Source: Flavobacterium sp. GT3R68
GTDB taxonomy: Bacteria > Bacteroidota > Bacteroidia > Flavobacteriales > Flavobacteriaceae
Length of the DNA: 64,000 bases
Assembly: GCF_007109225.1 (NCBI RefSeq)
Contig: NZ_VJZK01000004.1
Location: 62,001-126,000, forward strand
Reading direction: 5' to 3'
Shown here: in pieces, positions 43,745 to 52,588 of the stretch
Layout of the letters: every line of letters starts with the position of its first letter
How positions within the stretch are numbered: the stretch's first letter is position 1
The notes under the pieces: model-generated
What the model was told of the DNA's origin: nothing
The model's database searches: none
The model's input: the letters and a program-made list of their open reading frames with translations, nothing else
Program-made: the position numbers and the translations under genes

Positions 43745-46090
43745 TTAATGGTATTCATTTAACGCCAAATAATGTCTTTTTTTGCTTCGGATGGAATAAG
43801 GAATACTTTTTTGTTCCTTATTTAATGCCTGTTCAACTGTGAGTCGTGCTATTAGGTAACTAATTGTGGATTCGGCTCCCTGATTAAGATTTACATAATT
43901 TTCTTCGAGTCCGTCATAGCATCCTCCGGTGCACGGATTATAAATGATTTGATTCAGATGATTGTTCCCCAGGAACCAATTGAAAGACATTTCCATTTTA
44001 TTCAAATAACCATCATCCTGAAAGACATCATGAAATTTACTAAGCGCAAGAATGGTATATGCAACATCTATTGGCTGTTCACCGCCAGCAGCATTAGAAG
44101 TTTCCTTTATGGGATTTTCTCCTCTGTGCAGCCATGTTTTATTTGAAATTACCTGTAAAGTATCTTTTTTATAGGTCAGTGATAACAGAAAATCAAAGGA
44201 GGATTTTGCAATTTCCTTGTAAATAGGTTCGTTGGTTGCCAGCCAGGCGCAAATCATCGCTTCGGATAAAAGACTATTGGCGTAGGTAAGATAACTTTCA
44301 AACCAATTCCAGTCTTTATCAGATTCGTGTTTGTACATTTGGACTAAGCGATTTGCAAGCTCTTTTATAACGGAAATGTCTTTTTCGGTTTCATGGTGGA
44401 GGTTGTGATAATACAATCCTTTTATGATGAATCCCATCGCTCGTGTAGAGTGGATTTTATTAATAGTTACCAACGCATGCTGCATGACATCCTCTGCTTC
44501 GAAAATCAATGATTCCGGCAAGATGTCCTGCATCGAAATCATAAATCCCAAAGCCCAAATGGCCCGACCGTTGGCATCAGCGAGATTGGCTGAGTTGTTT
44601 TCAGAGGTAAACTTCTTTTCATCGTTTACGTAATTGAGGAAATAGCCTTCGGGCTGCTGACAGTATTTTATGAATTTGAAATAGGTATTAATGAGCCTTA
44701 AAGTTTCATCGTCATGCGTCATTTCATAGTACATGCACACAGCAATCAAAGCTCTTGCATTGTCATCTAAGGTATAGCCGGAATCAATATCCGGCAGATT
44801 CATTTTAGAGAATTGGATGATTCCAAAATTGGTTGTCATATTTTTTACGTGATGGAGCTTGATCTCCGGCATGGTATAACATAATGAAATTTTATTGTGG
44901 GTTATTTGTTCCAATAGCGAGGCATGAGCTAAAGCGGAATTTTCCCAGGTAGTTGAAGCCATCCGGTGCAAACTATTCGAACTGAGGCTTTGCATCAGAT
45001 GTTCGTCATTCAACAACCGATTTACTGCTTCTGCAAGTTGTTTGGAATTTCCAAAATCAATTTTTATTCCGGCATTATCTTTTATGACTTCAACCGCATG
45101 TGGAATCGGAGTGCATACCACGGGGCAACCACAACTGATAGCATACGAAAAAGTTCCGCTAACGGCCTGATTGGGATCTTTGGAAGTAAATAAATAAATA
45201 TCGGTCAGTTGTAAGTATTCAAGCAATTGTGGTAAGGGTAAAAATGAATTTTTGAACTGAACATATTCCTGGATCCCCAAAGCTTCAATTTTATCCTCTA
45301 ACATTTTTCGATATTGTTCTCCCTGTTCTTTAATCACTGAAGGATGGGTTTTTCCGATAATGAGAAATAAGATGTCGGGATGCTCCTTAATAATAGCCGG
45401 TAAGGCATTCAGGCTCGTTTCGATGCTTTTCCCCGAACTGATTAATCCAAAGGTGGAAAGGATTTTTTTTCCTGAAACGTTGTATTTTTCCTTCAGAGCA
45501 TCCTTATCCATGTGTTTGACAAGATGGGTTCCATGTGAAATAATCGTTATTTTTTCGGGAGCAACACCATAATCCCGTGTTAATATTTCGGCTGATGAAT
45601 GTGTCATAACAATAATGGACTCTGCTGCATCATTTAATTGCTGCACCTTTAATTGGAATGCTTCATTCGGATGTGGTAAAACCGTATGAAAAACAATTAC
45701 TACCGGCTTTGTTAATGCATATAAAAATTGGTTGAAATAATCGTCATTTTTAAATAAACCGAATTCATGCTGGATCAAAACCAGTTGAATGTTTGGGCTA
45801 TTATTGATATTCTGGATTAATCCAGTGTATGATTCCGCGTCATCAGTTGTAAGAACATATTTGATTTCATCCGAATAACTGTGCTTTTCATTTTCCGACT
45901 CCAGCGGGCAAATTCTGATTTTGACTGATTGGCCAAATTTTTCATTTAAAGCCGTAATCAAATCCTGAGAATAAGTTGCTATACCACATTCTCTTGGAGG
46001 GTATGAAGTGATGAATAAGATTTCTGGAAGAGTGTTTTCATTTACTGAATTTCTTTTTCTTGAATCTATCTGGGCTTTATCAGTTATCAT
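43745..46090 (-). CDS. GT4 glycosyltransferase fused to alpha/alpha-barrel domain
   Basis: 781 residues in two parts. Residues 1-395 are a GT4 retaining glycosyltransferase: ITSYPPRECGIATYSQDL at the N-terminus, then TFGLISSGKSIE and IGKTHPS, with ISCGCPVVCTPI in the nucleotide-sugar site. Residues from about 420 form a six-hairpin-like helical domain: YTLDDNARALIA, ANGRAIWALGF, NWFESYLTYANSLLSEAM. That domain is similar in pattern to glycoside-processing alpha/alpha barrels. It overlaps the GH130 gene upstream by 4 nt, so the two are translationally coupled and probably act on the same mannose-type glycan. Confidence 0.85.
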   Translation of the reverse strand: MITDKAQIDSRKRNSVNENTLPEILFITSYPPRECGIATYSQDLITALNEKFGQSVKIRICPLESENEKHSYSDEIKYVLTTDDAESYTGLIQNINNSPNIQLVLIQHEFGLFKNDDYFNQFLYALTKPVVIVFHTVLPHPNEAFQLKVQQLNDAAESIIVMTHSSAEILTRDYGVAPEKITIISHGTHLVKHMDKDALKEKYNVSGKKILSTFGLISSGKSIETSLNALPAIIKEHPDILFLIIGKTHPSVIKEQGEQYRKMLEDKIEALGIQEYVQFKNSFLPLPQLLEYLQLTDIYLFTSKDPNQAVSGTFSYAISCGCPVVCTPIPHAVEVIKDNAGIKIDFGNSKQLAEAVNRLLNDEHLMQSLSSNSLHRMASTTWENSALAHASLLEQITHNKISLCYTMPEIKLHHVKNMTTNFGIIQFSKMNLPDIDSGYTLDDNARALIAVCMYYEMTHDDETLRLINTYFKFIKYCQQPEGYFLNYVNDEKKFTSENNSANLADANGRAIWALGFMISMQDILPESLIFEAEDVMQHALVTINKIHSTRAMGFIIKGLYYHNLHHETEKDISVIKELANRLVQMYKHESDKDWNWFESYLTYANSLLSEAMICAWLATNEPIYKEIAKSSFDFLLSLTYKKDTLQVISNKTWLHRGENPIKETSNAAGGEQPIDVAYTILALSKFHDVFQDDGYLNKMEMSFNWFLGNNHLNQIIYNPCTGGCYDGLEENYVNLNQGAESTISYLIARLTVEQALNKEQKSIPYSIRSKKRHYLALNEYH

Positions 46091-47109
46091 TTTTTATAAA
46101 GTTTTAATTCAGTTAATAATTCAGAAAGCTGTACTGACGCACAGGCAATGTATTTATCGGCAGCACCATAATAGATATACAAAGTATCATCGAATAGGGC
46201 AGTTCCTGTCGGGAAAACCACATTATCCGTTACGCCTTTCAGTTCCCACTTTAAATCCGGTTTAAATAACTCGTCGGGAAGTCGTGCGATTTCTTTTTGA
46301 GGATCATTTAAATCCAGTAAGGCGGCACAGGCGGAGTAAACAAATCCTTGAGTGGTATCGTGGACCCCATGATAGATTAAAAGCCAACCGTCTTCTGTTT
46401 CAATGGGGGGACATCCACCTCCGATATAACTGGATTCATGAAGTTCATGAATCGGATCCAGAACTATGTGTTTTGGTAGGTCGGTGAAATAATTGTCCCA
46501 AAATTCTTTTGTCAAATCCTCTAAATTGGTTACCGAAACTATCTGTATGCCGGGATGTATGCGGTGAAGCAAATGAAATTTCCCGTTTATTTTTCTTGGA
46601 AAAAAAATAACATCTTTATCCCACATATAGACTTTTTCTTCCTGTTTAAAATGTCTGGCATATCTAATATACTTGGGATTCAATTCCGGGAACGAACATA
46701 CCAGCGCTTTAAATTCATCCAAAGCCAATTGCGGTACTATCAATCCTTTTTTTTCAAAATGCATTAAATCTGTTGAAGTCGCTAACGCTCCAAGGGCATT
46801 TACACCATCAAAAGCCACATAGGTTAAATAATATGTACCATCGATTTCCACGATTCTTGGATCTTCCACTCCATGGGATTCATAAGATTCGCTGACACTA
46901 ATAATAGGCATTTCCCACCGTTTTTTGACTTTTAACGGGCCTTCCAATTCACAATATCCAATAGTGGAAAAATTTCCTGTGGTTACCGCTCTATAAAACA
47001 TATGAACGGTATTCCCTTCCTTAATTATCCCTGGATTCAGAACACCATCATTTTCAAAGTCAAGCGCAGTTTTCTCTAATAGGATTCCTTCTTTTTTAAC
47101 TTTTATCAT
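46087..47109 (-). CDS. GH130 family mannoside phosphorylase or hydrolase
   Basis: 340 residues of a five-bladed propeller of the GH130 family. Segments match well: NPGIIKEGNTVHMFYRAV, ESHGVEDPRIVEIDGTYYLTYVA with the catalytic Asp, MWDKDVIFFPRKING, and the nearly complete VHDTTQGFVYSACAALLDL. Family members phosphorolyse or hydrolyse beta-mannosides (mannosyl-glucose, beta-1,2- or beta-1,4-mannobiose). Whether the phosphate-binding basic residues are kept would decide between the two activities, and I cannot settle it by eye. Its last four bases overlap the start of the glycosyltransferase fusion. Confidence 0.88.
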   Translation of the reverse strand: MIKVKKEGILLEKTALDFENDGVLNPGIIKEGNTVHMFYRAVTTGNFSTIGYCELEGPLKVKKRWEMPIISVSESYESHGVEDPRIVEIDGTYYLTYVAFDGVNALGALATSTDLMHFEKKGLIVPQLALDEFKALVCSFPELNPKYIRYARHFKQEEKVYMWDKDVIFFPRKINGKFHLLHRIHPGIQIVSVTNLEDLTKEFWDNYFTDLPKHIVLDPIHELHESSYIGGGCPPIETEDGWLLIYHGVHDTTQGFVYSACAALLDLNDPQKEIARLPDELFKPDLKWELKGVTDNVVFPTGTALFDDTLYIYYGAADKYIACASVQLSELLTELKLYKK

Positions 47110-47154
47110 AATAAACGATTGCTTATCTTATAAATCAGGGTTTATTATAAAAAG

Positions 47155-47190
47155 AAAATATGCGGAAAAGAATTTTAATCCGCATATTTT
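47155..47190 (-). terminator. Terminator after the PA2169-like gene
   Basis: A perfect 12-bp stem AAAATATGCGGA/TCCGCATATTTT with a loop of about 12 nt; the minus strand continues CTTTTTATAA. Confidence 0.82.
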
Positions 47191-47206
47191 ATAAGATCGT
47201 CGAACA

Positions 47207-47674
47207 TTATTTTTTACTGCTTTCCAGCATCTGATCACGCAATCTTTTTACACTGTCATGATCGGCTTTTATGAGTGAATGCTGTTCTTTCACCATTGTT
47301 TGCTGCTCGGTTGTAAGATCTTCGATGCTATCGGTCAGAGCCTGGTGATAGGTTTCCAATGCTGCATCTTCTCCAAATTCACAGGAACTTAATATTGCTC
47401 TTCTGTCATGGCCCAAAACGGCAGCTTTTATATCCATCCAAACTCTGTAAAATTTACCGCTGGTTGTTGTTTCTTCTGTTGGTTTTCCTCCTAATCTTGT
47501 CACTTCTGCTACAAGTTCGGATTTGCATCTTAAACTGGTTTGTTTAAATTGTGAAAACAATGCCTTCAAATCACCTTCTTCCGCTTCTTTTGAAGCAGTT
47601 TCATAACCATTAATACGGTCATTGTTGATTTCAATTAGCGAATTCAGTACGTCAATGGATTTTTCTGTGTTCAT
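47207..47674 (-). CDS. PA2169-type four-helix-bundle protein (DUF2383)
   Basis: 155 residues, nearly all helical. The pattern LNSLIEINNDRINGYETASKEAEEGDLKALFSQF and CEFGEDAALETYHQAL match the DUF2383/PA2169 family, ferritin-like bundles found in stress clusters. The ferritin-type metal ligands are only partly present, so iron binding is uncertain. A well-spaced minus-strand promoter precedes it by about 110 nt. It is the head of its own unit; a terminator follows the gene, so the GH130 gene downstream probably has its own promoter. Confidence 0.82.
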   Translation of the reverse strand: MNTEKSIDVLNSLIEINNDRINGYETASKEAEEGDLKALFSQFKQTSLRCKSELVAEVTRLGGKPTEETTTSGKFYRVWMDIKAAVLGHDRRAILSSCEFGEDAALETYHQALTDSIEDLTTEQQTMVKEQHSLIKADHDSVKRLRDQMLESSKK

Positions 47675-47782
47675 CTTTTTTGATTTTAAATATTAAAAAT
47701 TAATTAAGCTCACATTTTATAAAGCAATTTGGGTACTTGTATGGATTTCTATGAATCAATTTTTCATTCGTAGGAGGTTTTT

Positions 47783-47812
47783 CAAATTTACGCAAATACT
47801 TTATAAATTCAA
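47783..47812 (-). promoter_or_regulatory. Putative promoter of the PA2169-like gene
   Basis: On the minus strand, TTG (47812-47810), a 19-nt spacer and TAAATTTG (47790-47783). This predicts a leader of about 100 nt. Confidence 0.45.
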
Positions 47813-47950
47813 ACTTATTTACAAATAACTTATTGATTTTTAACTAGTTAAATGGAGTAAATATAAATTTGATCCACTAATACAGATGTATTTGGATTCG
47901 AAAAAACGGTATAAAATGGTGGTAATATTTAAGGTGAATCTCATTTTATG

Positions 47951-47989
47951 AACTGAATTAAAGCAACACGTAGCTGCCTTAATTCAGTT
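47951..47989. repeat. Inverted repeat in a 358-nt gap
   Basis: AACTGAATTAA pairs with TTAATTCAGTT, extended by partly paired inner bases, spanning 39 nt. There is no T run, so it is not a clear terminator. The rest of the gap between 47675 and 48032 holds the promoter at 47783-47812 and AT-rich DNA with no gene. Confidence 0.6.
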
Positions 47990-48032
47990 TTAAATGGATT
48001 TTGGATCAAAGATCAAAAGAAAGAGTTCTTTT

Positions 48033-48185
48033 TTATAATCTTTTTCCTTGGATAAGTCTTAAAACAATAGCGATAACAGCTATTACAAGTAGGATATGGA
48101 TCAATCCACCGGCACTATATGCGAAGTAACCGATTGCCCAAAAAATAATTAAAATAACTGCGATGGTGTAAAGAAGATTGCTCAT
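48033..48185 (-). CDS. Lmo0937 family small membrane protein
   Basis: Read from the minus strand: 50 residues from ATG 48185 to TAA 48033. The sequence starts MSNLLYTIAVILIIFWAIGYF, continues with SAGGLIHILLVIAVIAIVLRL and ends QGKRL. The two hydrophobic helices and the GGLIHILLVIA pattern match the Lmo0937 family of small membrane proteins that appear in stress regulons of many phyla. Function is unknown. It lies within the stress island, 73 nt after another small membrane protein gene on the same strand. Confidence 0.85.
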   Translation of the reverse strand: MSNLLYTIAVILIIFWAIGYFAYSAGGLIHILLVIAVIAIVLRLIQGKRL

Positions 48186-48258
48186 GTTGTTTGGTTTTAA
48201 ATGATTATTTATTATTAGTATAAATCTGTTTACTCGTATTCAACCTTATTCATAGATT

Positions 48259-48471
48259 TTATTTCCCTTTTTTATCAGCAGCAACTAACAGAATGCCACC
48301 GACAATAAGTATTCCGCCAATAATGGGAGACCATTGCACAGGATGGCTCTTTTCCTGGTTAATTTCTACTGGCCCAATGTCTACGACTTTTTCTTTCGTA
48401 ACATACGTGAATCCGGTATAAATCATCATAATAACGCCTACTATAATCACTACTATTCCTACTGTTTTCAT
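48259..48471 (-). CDS. Small two-helix membrane protein (DUF3185-like)
   Basis: 70 residues. The first helix is VGIVVIIVGVIMMIYTGF and the second PIIGGILIVGGILLVAA; between them is a short charged loop (TKEKVVDIGPVEIN) and the end is DKKGK. This pattern resembles DUF3185 family proteins. No function is known. It sits between the Lmo0937-like gene and the second eRF1-like paralogue, all on the minus strand with gaps of 40-75 nt, so the three are probably coexpressed. Confidence 0.72.
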   Translation of the reverse strand: MKTVGIVVIIVGVIMMIYTGFTYVTKEKVVDIGPVEINQEKSHPVQWSPIIGGILIVGGILLVAADKKGK

Positions 48472-48508
48472 ATTTGATTTTTTAAATTTATAAACTAGCG
48501 AAGCTGAC

Positions 48509-48889
48509 TTAGTTCTTTGAAAAATACTCTTTAACGAATGCTTGTTCCTGATTCTCAGTCATTGGGTCTGCCTGCTGAATTTCTACTTTAATTTTCAGGC
48601 ACCGCTCATCTTCACTTAAAATATCAAATAGTTCGATTTTTGCATCCGATGGACCAAATAGGATTATTTTCTTATAATCTTTAATGATCTCATTCAGTTT
48701 TGAAAAATAGGCCCATCGTTGTTGTTTTTCGTAGCTCATAAAACGACCTACGTTATTCCACAACCTATTTACGTTTTCCAGATCGATTAATCGGGATTCG
48801 ATGATCTCTGTTTCAATGGACCCGCCAATAAATTTCATCAAATGTGCAGTTGAATGATCCATCCAAATGCCTAATTTTTTTTCTGCCAT
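48509..48889 (-). CDS. Small eRF1-like protein, paralogue 2
   Basis: 126 residues, read from the ATG giving MAEKKLGIWMDHS; a frame starting three codons earlier is also open. It shares with the protein at 43186 the start GIW-D-S-A, the middle ILFGPSDAKIEL (FGPAETKTKL in the other) and the end MTENQEQAFVKEYF (MTPNQIVAKVKQFY). The two differ in the linker: this copy has an aromatic segment (NRLWNNVGRFMSYEKQQRW) where the other has a His/Ser stretch. The pattern fits the small release-factor-like family. Function is unknown. Confidence 0.7.
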   Translation of the reverse strand: MAEKKLGIWMDHSTAHLMKFIGGSIETEIIESRLIDLENVNRLWNNVGRFMSYEKQQRWAYFSKLNEIIKDYKKIILFGPSDAKIELFDILSEDERCLKIKVEIQQADPMTENQEQAFVKEYFSKN

Positions 48890-49068
48890 TGCTGCCAATT
48901 TTAATTTTATAAAAATTTCAAGACATCTGGAGCTATTCTTCCGTTTTAACTATCAAAAGAATTTAAAAATATCATTAGATTTTTCTAAAATTGCAATTCT
49001 GACATTTGTTAAAAAAAATATTTAAAACGCATAAATAATTGTTATTTAATGATTTGGTGTGACATAAA

Positions 49069-49138
49069 GTTAATAAAATATTGCGAATAATTGATATGCA
49101 GCAATAAAATAATTTTATAATTGCAGTATTTTATTAAC
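49069..49138. repeat. Long inverted repeat in a 305-nt gap
   Basis: GTTAATAAAATA pairs perfectly with TATTTTATTAAC (12 bp) at the ends of a 70-nt span. TGC/GCA extend the stem, and a second small hairpin (GCAAT/ATTGC with an AT-rich core) lies inside. Apart from this the gap from 48899 to 49203 is AT-rich with no gene. Confidence 0.6.
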
Positions 49139-49203
49139 TTATATCTCAAATGTTTTCCTACATCACTTAGTTTAAAAGGGATTTAAAATTAATAAATAAA
49201 AAC

Positions 49204-49398
49204 TTATGATTCGTCTTTCGTTGTACGTACCAAACTGATTCCTGAAATGAAAAAAATAATCCCCAACACTCCGTAAATAATAAGTGTTTTGATATCTCGT
49301 GTATCACCCGCTGTGCTTGCAAAAATAACTGCGGTGTAAATTAATCCGCCTATTCCCAGGGCCGTAAGTAAGGCCCCAAAGATTCTTTTTAAATTCAT
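49204..49398 (-). CDS. Small two-helix membrane protein of unknown function
   Basis: 64 residues: MNLKRIFGALLTALGIGGLIYTAVIF is the first helix, followed by a short polar loop (STAGDTRDIK) and a second helix TLIIYGVLGIIFFISGISLV. It ends in a charged tail (RTTKDES). I do not recognise the family; such short proteins are common in stress islands of flavobacteria. It is the last gene of the pair starting with the FAD-Rieske gene, 96 nt after it, and the long inverted repeat lies downstream. Confidence 0.65.
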   Translation of the reverse strand: MNLKRIFGALLTALGIGGLIYTAVIFASTAGDTRDIKTLIIYGVLGIIFFISGISLVRTTKDES

Positions 49399-49494
49399 GA
49401 TAATTTGTTTTTAAAGGTTTGTTTTTCAATACCGTAAGATAGTTCTTGTTATAACGTGTTATTTTACATTAAAATTGTTTATTCTTATAAATTC

Positions 49495-51108
49495 TTATGA
49501 ATTTGAGCGTTCAATTTTCTTCAAATCTGATGTGGCGGGACCGTTAATCACCTTGCCGTCATAGGTAAAACGGGAACCATGCATCGGACAGTCAAATGTT
49601 TTTTCATCGGCATTCCAATGCAAAATGCCGCCTAAATGTGGACAAATTGCGGTACATGTGTGAAGGACATTATGTTCGTCGCAATAGGCGGCAATTTTTT
49701 TCATTCCTGCCGACACTATTCCTCCTTGTCCTGGTTTTAAATCTTCAGCCGACTTTACATCTTCCTTGGTAAACCAATCTCCATATTGTACGACCATGTT
49801 GCCGACTTCATGCAGGTAGTCACCGGTATTTTTTAAAGTAATGCGGGAAGGACTATATATTTTAGCCCATGGATTTTCTTTTCCGGTGATCAGGTCAGTA
49901 ATGATCATTCCGCCAAGTGTTCCGTGCGTCATGCCATTTCCTGAATCGCCTGTAATAATGTAGATGTTTTCGTCACCGGGATTGCGTCCTATATAGGCTA
50001 ATGAATCCAATGGTTCCATAACCTGTCCGGACCATTTGTATTCAATAGTCTGGATATCGGGAAAATGTTTCTTAGTCCACTTAGCCAATCGCTCATACCG
50101 GTCCTCTTCCTTAATATGTTCCTGTTCTGACTGACCGGTTCGATGATCTTCTCCTCCGGAAATTAAAATATCGTAGTCTTCGTCAAATTCTTCCAAACGT
50201 ACATAATGATAGGGTTGGGATAGCCATTTGGAATCCAGGTTCCCTGTGTCCCACCATAGCGCATACGGTAGTTTCCCTTTGGGAATTTTAGCTCCTATAA
50301 CATACGTACGGTAAGGCCATTGTTTCGTGTGCATCGTCACCCAGTCATTGACCGGAGTATTCGTGGCCACCACGATGTGATTGGCAGTTATCTTAAATCC
50401 ATTTACAGTAGCGCCTTCTTTGGTAATATTCTCCGCTTTGGACTCGGTGTAAATTTTGCCGCCTAATTTTATAAAAGCATTCGCAAGTCCCTTGAGGTAC
50501 ATAAGAACATGAAATTGGGCCTGGTCAGCGAATCTGATGGCCCATTTGCCTTTCTCAGCTGCAATAAACGGTACCGATTTTACCATTTCCGTAATCAGCC
50601 CAAGACGTTTCGTAGCCTCGTATTCTTTCTCCAGATTTTCTTTGTTATCAGTCGGGTGTAAAAACAAATACCCGTCCACTCTTTTGAAATGACAGTTAAT
50701 TTTATGATGTTTGACTGTATTTGCGATCCATTCTATGGCCGCCATATGACTGTTTGCCGCCAACTGAGCCGTTTCCTGATCAAAAATTTTCTCCAATTCA
50801 AAATAACGGTCGTCCAAAGCGCAGGTAATATGAGCTGTTGTTCTTCCTGTCTCTCCGCTTCCAATGAATCCATCTTCAACTATAATAACCTTTCGGCCCT
50901 CTTTTGCAAGACAATAAGCAGTTGTAAGGCCGGCAATTCCACCACCAATAACCAATATATCAGTGTTAGTGTCAGCAATCAGTTTACTATATTGCAAAGG
51001 TTGAGTAAAAGATGAATGCCAAAAAGAGAGGTTTTCGCCTGAAGTAATTATTCCTTCTCCGGAAATTTCGTCGTTAATAGATTTAGTTTTTACAGTCCGT
51101 GTCGCCAT
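49495..51108 (-). CDS. FAD-dependent oxidoreductase with C-terminal Rieske domain
   Basis: 537 residues. The N-terminal 400 are a DAO-type flavoprotein with the dinucleotide motif VIGGGIAGLTTAYCLAKEG, GRTTAHITCALDD and late GDSGNGMTHG. The last 90 are a Rieske-type 2Fe-2S domain: ligands in CPH of ICPHLGG and in CPMHGSRF, spaced as usual. Bacillus YhfW has the same layout. The likely role is electron transfer between an amine or aldehyde-type substrate and a quinone or thiol partner; not settled. It heads the stress island on the minus strand. Confidence 0.9.
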   Translation of the reverse strand: MATRTVKTKSINDEISGEGIITSGENLSFWHSSFTQPLQYSKLIADTNTDILVIGGGIAGLTTAYCLAKEGRKVIIVEDGFIGSGETGRTTAHITCALDDRYFELEKIFDQETAQLAANSHMAAIEWIANTVKHHKINCHFKRVDGYLFLHPTDNKENLEKEYEATKRLGLITEMVKSVPFIAAEKGKWAIRFADQAQFHVLMYLKGLANAFIKLGGKIYTESKAENITKEGATVNGFKITANHIVVATNTPVNDWVTMHTKQWPYRTYVIGAKIPKGKLPYALWWDTGNLDSKWLSQPYHYVRLEEFDEDYDILISGGEDHRTGQSEQEHIKEEDRYERLAKWTKKHFPDIQTIEYKWSGQVMEPLDSLAYIGRNPGDENIYIITGDSGNGMTHGTLGGMIITDLITGKENPWAKIYSPSRITLKNTGDYLHEVGNMVVQYGDWFTKEDVKSAEDLKPGQGGIVSAGMKKIAAYCDEHNVLHTCTAICPHLGGILHWNADEKTFDCPMHGSRFTYDGKVINGPATSDLKKIERSNS

Positions 51109-51516
51109 ATCAGTTAATTTTGATTCAGTTAATTCGTTGTTGTAAATTGTATGGAGAAAGCATTTTACTACTAAACTTCTTTATTTAATACCGCATAAAA
51201 TTTAAGGATGGCATCCCCAAAGCAATATAAATTGAAAATAATTGTAGCTAAAATTGTAATTTTTGAATATTTAAATTTACGAAATAAATTTTAATATTAT
51301 GATTACCAGTGAATTAATTCAGTAAATTTTTACAAATTTTTAAATGCGATAATTCACTATCCCAATAAAAACGGAGTCTCGCAATTAAAAATTTTTTTTT
51401 AAAAAAGTAGTATTGGTTGAAAATTTTCAATTTCGCCAAAATGGAATTAATTAGCGTACTCATTTTTTAATTATACGGAGAAACTCTATTTTTGCGCTAC
51501 ACAACATAACGCAAAC
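51109..51516. other. 408-nt intergenic region between divergent genes
   Basis: Very AT-rich. It contains a direct repeat TCAGTTAATT near 51112-51137 and TATTTTTG at 51487-51494, a -7-like box just before pyrD. No RNA gene or reliable coding frame was seen; a 28-codon frame at 51208 lacks support. Confidence 0.6.
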
Positions 51517-52536
51517 ATGTATAAACTGATTATCCGCCCGATACTTTTTTGGTTTGATCCGGAAGAAGTACATTATTTCACCTTTTCACTCATTCGCTCT
51601 TTATCCAATATTCCCGGATTCTCATCCATTTTCAGATCTCTTTATGTAGTCAATGACAAAAGACTGGAAACAGAAATTTTCGGCCTCAAGTTTAAAAATC
51701 CGGTAGGATTAGCAGCGGGTTTTGATAAGGATGCCAAATTATATCAGGAATTATCCAATTTTGGATTCGGATTCATTGAAATAGGAACATTAACTCCAAA
51801 AGGCCAGGAAGGAAATCCCAAAAAACGTTTGTTTCGTCTCAAAGAAGACAGCGCCATCATCAACCGAATGGGATTCAATAACGGCGGAGTTCTGGAAGCA
51901 GTAGAAAGACTGAAGAAAAACAACGGGGTTTTGATTGGTGGAAACATCGGTAAAAATAAGCTGACGCCCAATGAAGATGCCACTTCCGATTATGAAATCT
52001 GTTTTGATGCCTTGTATAATCATGTAGATTATTTTGTAGTCAATGTGAGTTCGCCTAATACGCCCAATCTTCGGGCTTTGCAGGATAAGGAGCCGTTGAC
52101 AAAATTGCTGCAGACGTTACAGAATAAAAATTCGGCCAAACCCAATCCAAAGCCAATCCTGTTAAAAATAGCACCCGATTTAACCGATGAACAGTTGTTG
52201 GATATTATCGACATTATTAAGGAGACTAAAATTGCAGGCGTAATTGCAACCAATACCACCATTTCCCGTGAAGGGTTGCAATCTTCAAATAAATCTGAAA
52301 TGGGTGGTCTTTCCGGTAAACCATTGACCCAGAGGTCCACCGAAGTCATCCGTTTCCTTTCTGAAAAAAGTAACAAAGCATTTCCAATCATTGGAGTGGG
52401 AGGAATCCATTCTGCAGAAGACGCGATAGAGAAATTAGAAGCCGGAGCGAGTCTGATTCAATTGTACACCGGGTTTATTTACGAGGGACCCGCTTTGGTG
52501 AAAGCCATAAACAAAAAGATTTTAGAGAATTATTAA
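51517..52536 (+). CDS. pyrD: Dihydroorotate dehydrogenase (quinone), class 2
   Basis: Oxidises dihydroorotate to orotate in pyrimidine synthesis, passing electrons to quinone at the inner membrane. The 339 residues start with the amphipathic N-terminal helix of class 2 enzymes ([22 protein letters not shown]). The catalytic Ser lies in [14 protein letters not shown] near residue 177. FMN contacts follow in [13 protein letters not shown] and [12 protein letters not shown] segments. The class 2 length and helix fit. pyrG is in the same window 50 kb away. It is followed after 52 nt by the lyase gene. Confidence 0.96.
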   Translation: MYKLIIRPILFWFDPEEVHYFTFSLIRSLSNIPGFSSIFRSLYVVNDKRLETEIFGLKFKNPVGLAAGFDKDAKLYQELSNFGFGFIEIGTLTPKGQEGNPKKRLFRLKEDSAIINRMGFNNGGVLEAVERLKKNNGVLIGGNIGKNKLTPNEDATSDYEICFDALYNHVDYFVVNVSSPNTPNLRALQDKEPLTKLLQTLQNKNSAKPNPKPILLKIAPDLTDEQLLDIIDIIKETKIAGVIATNTTISREGLQSSNKSEMGGLSGKPLTQRSTEVIRFLSEKSNKAFPIIGVGGIHSAEDAIEKLEAGASLIQLYTGFIYEGPALVKAINKKILENY

Positions 52537-52588
52537 TTTCGAAATTCGTAATTTACAATTCACAATTGTTTTCTATCTTTGAATTTCT

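Noticed and set aside
43186..51108. Genomic island acquired by phage or transposon
   Set aside because: No integrase, transposase, tRNA or flanking direct repeats were seen, and codon use looks like that of the neighbours.
51208..51294. 28-codon frame in the gap before pyrD
   Set aside because: No ribosome-binding context, AT-rich composition and no recognisable protein pattern.
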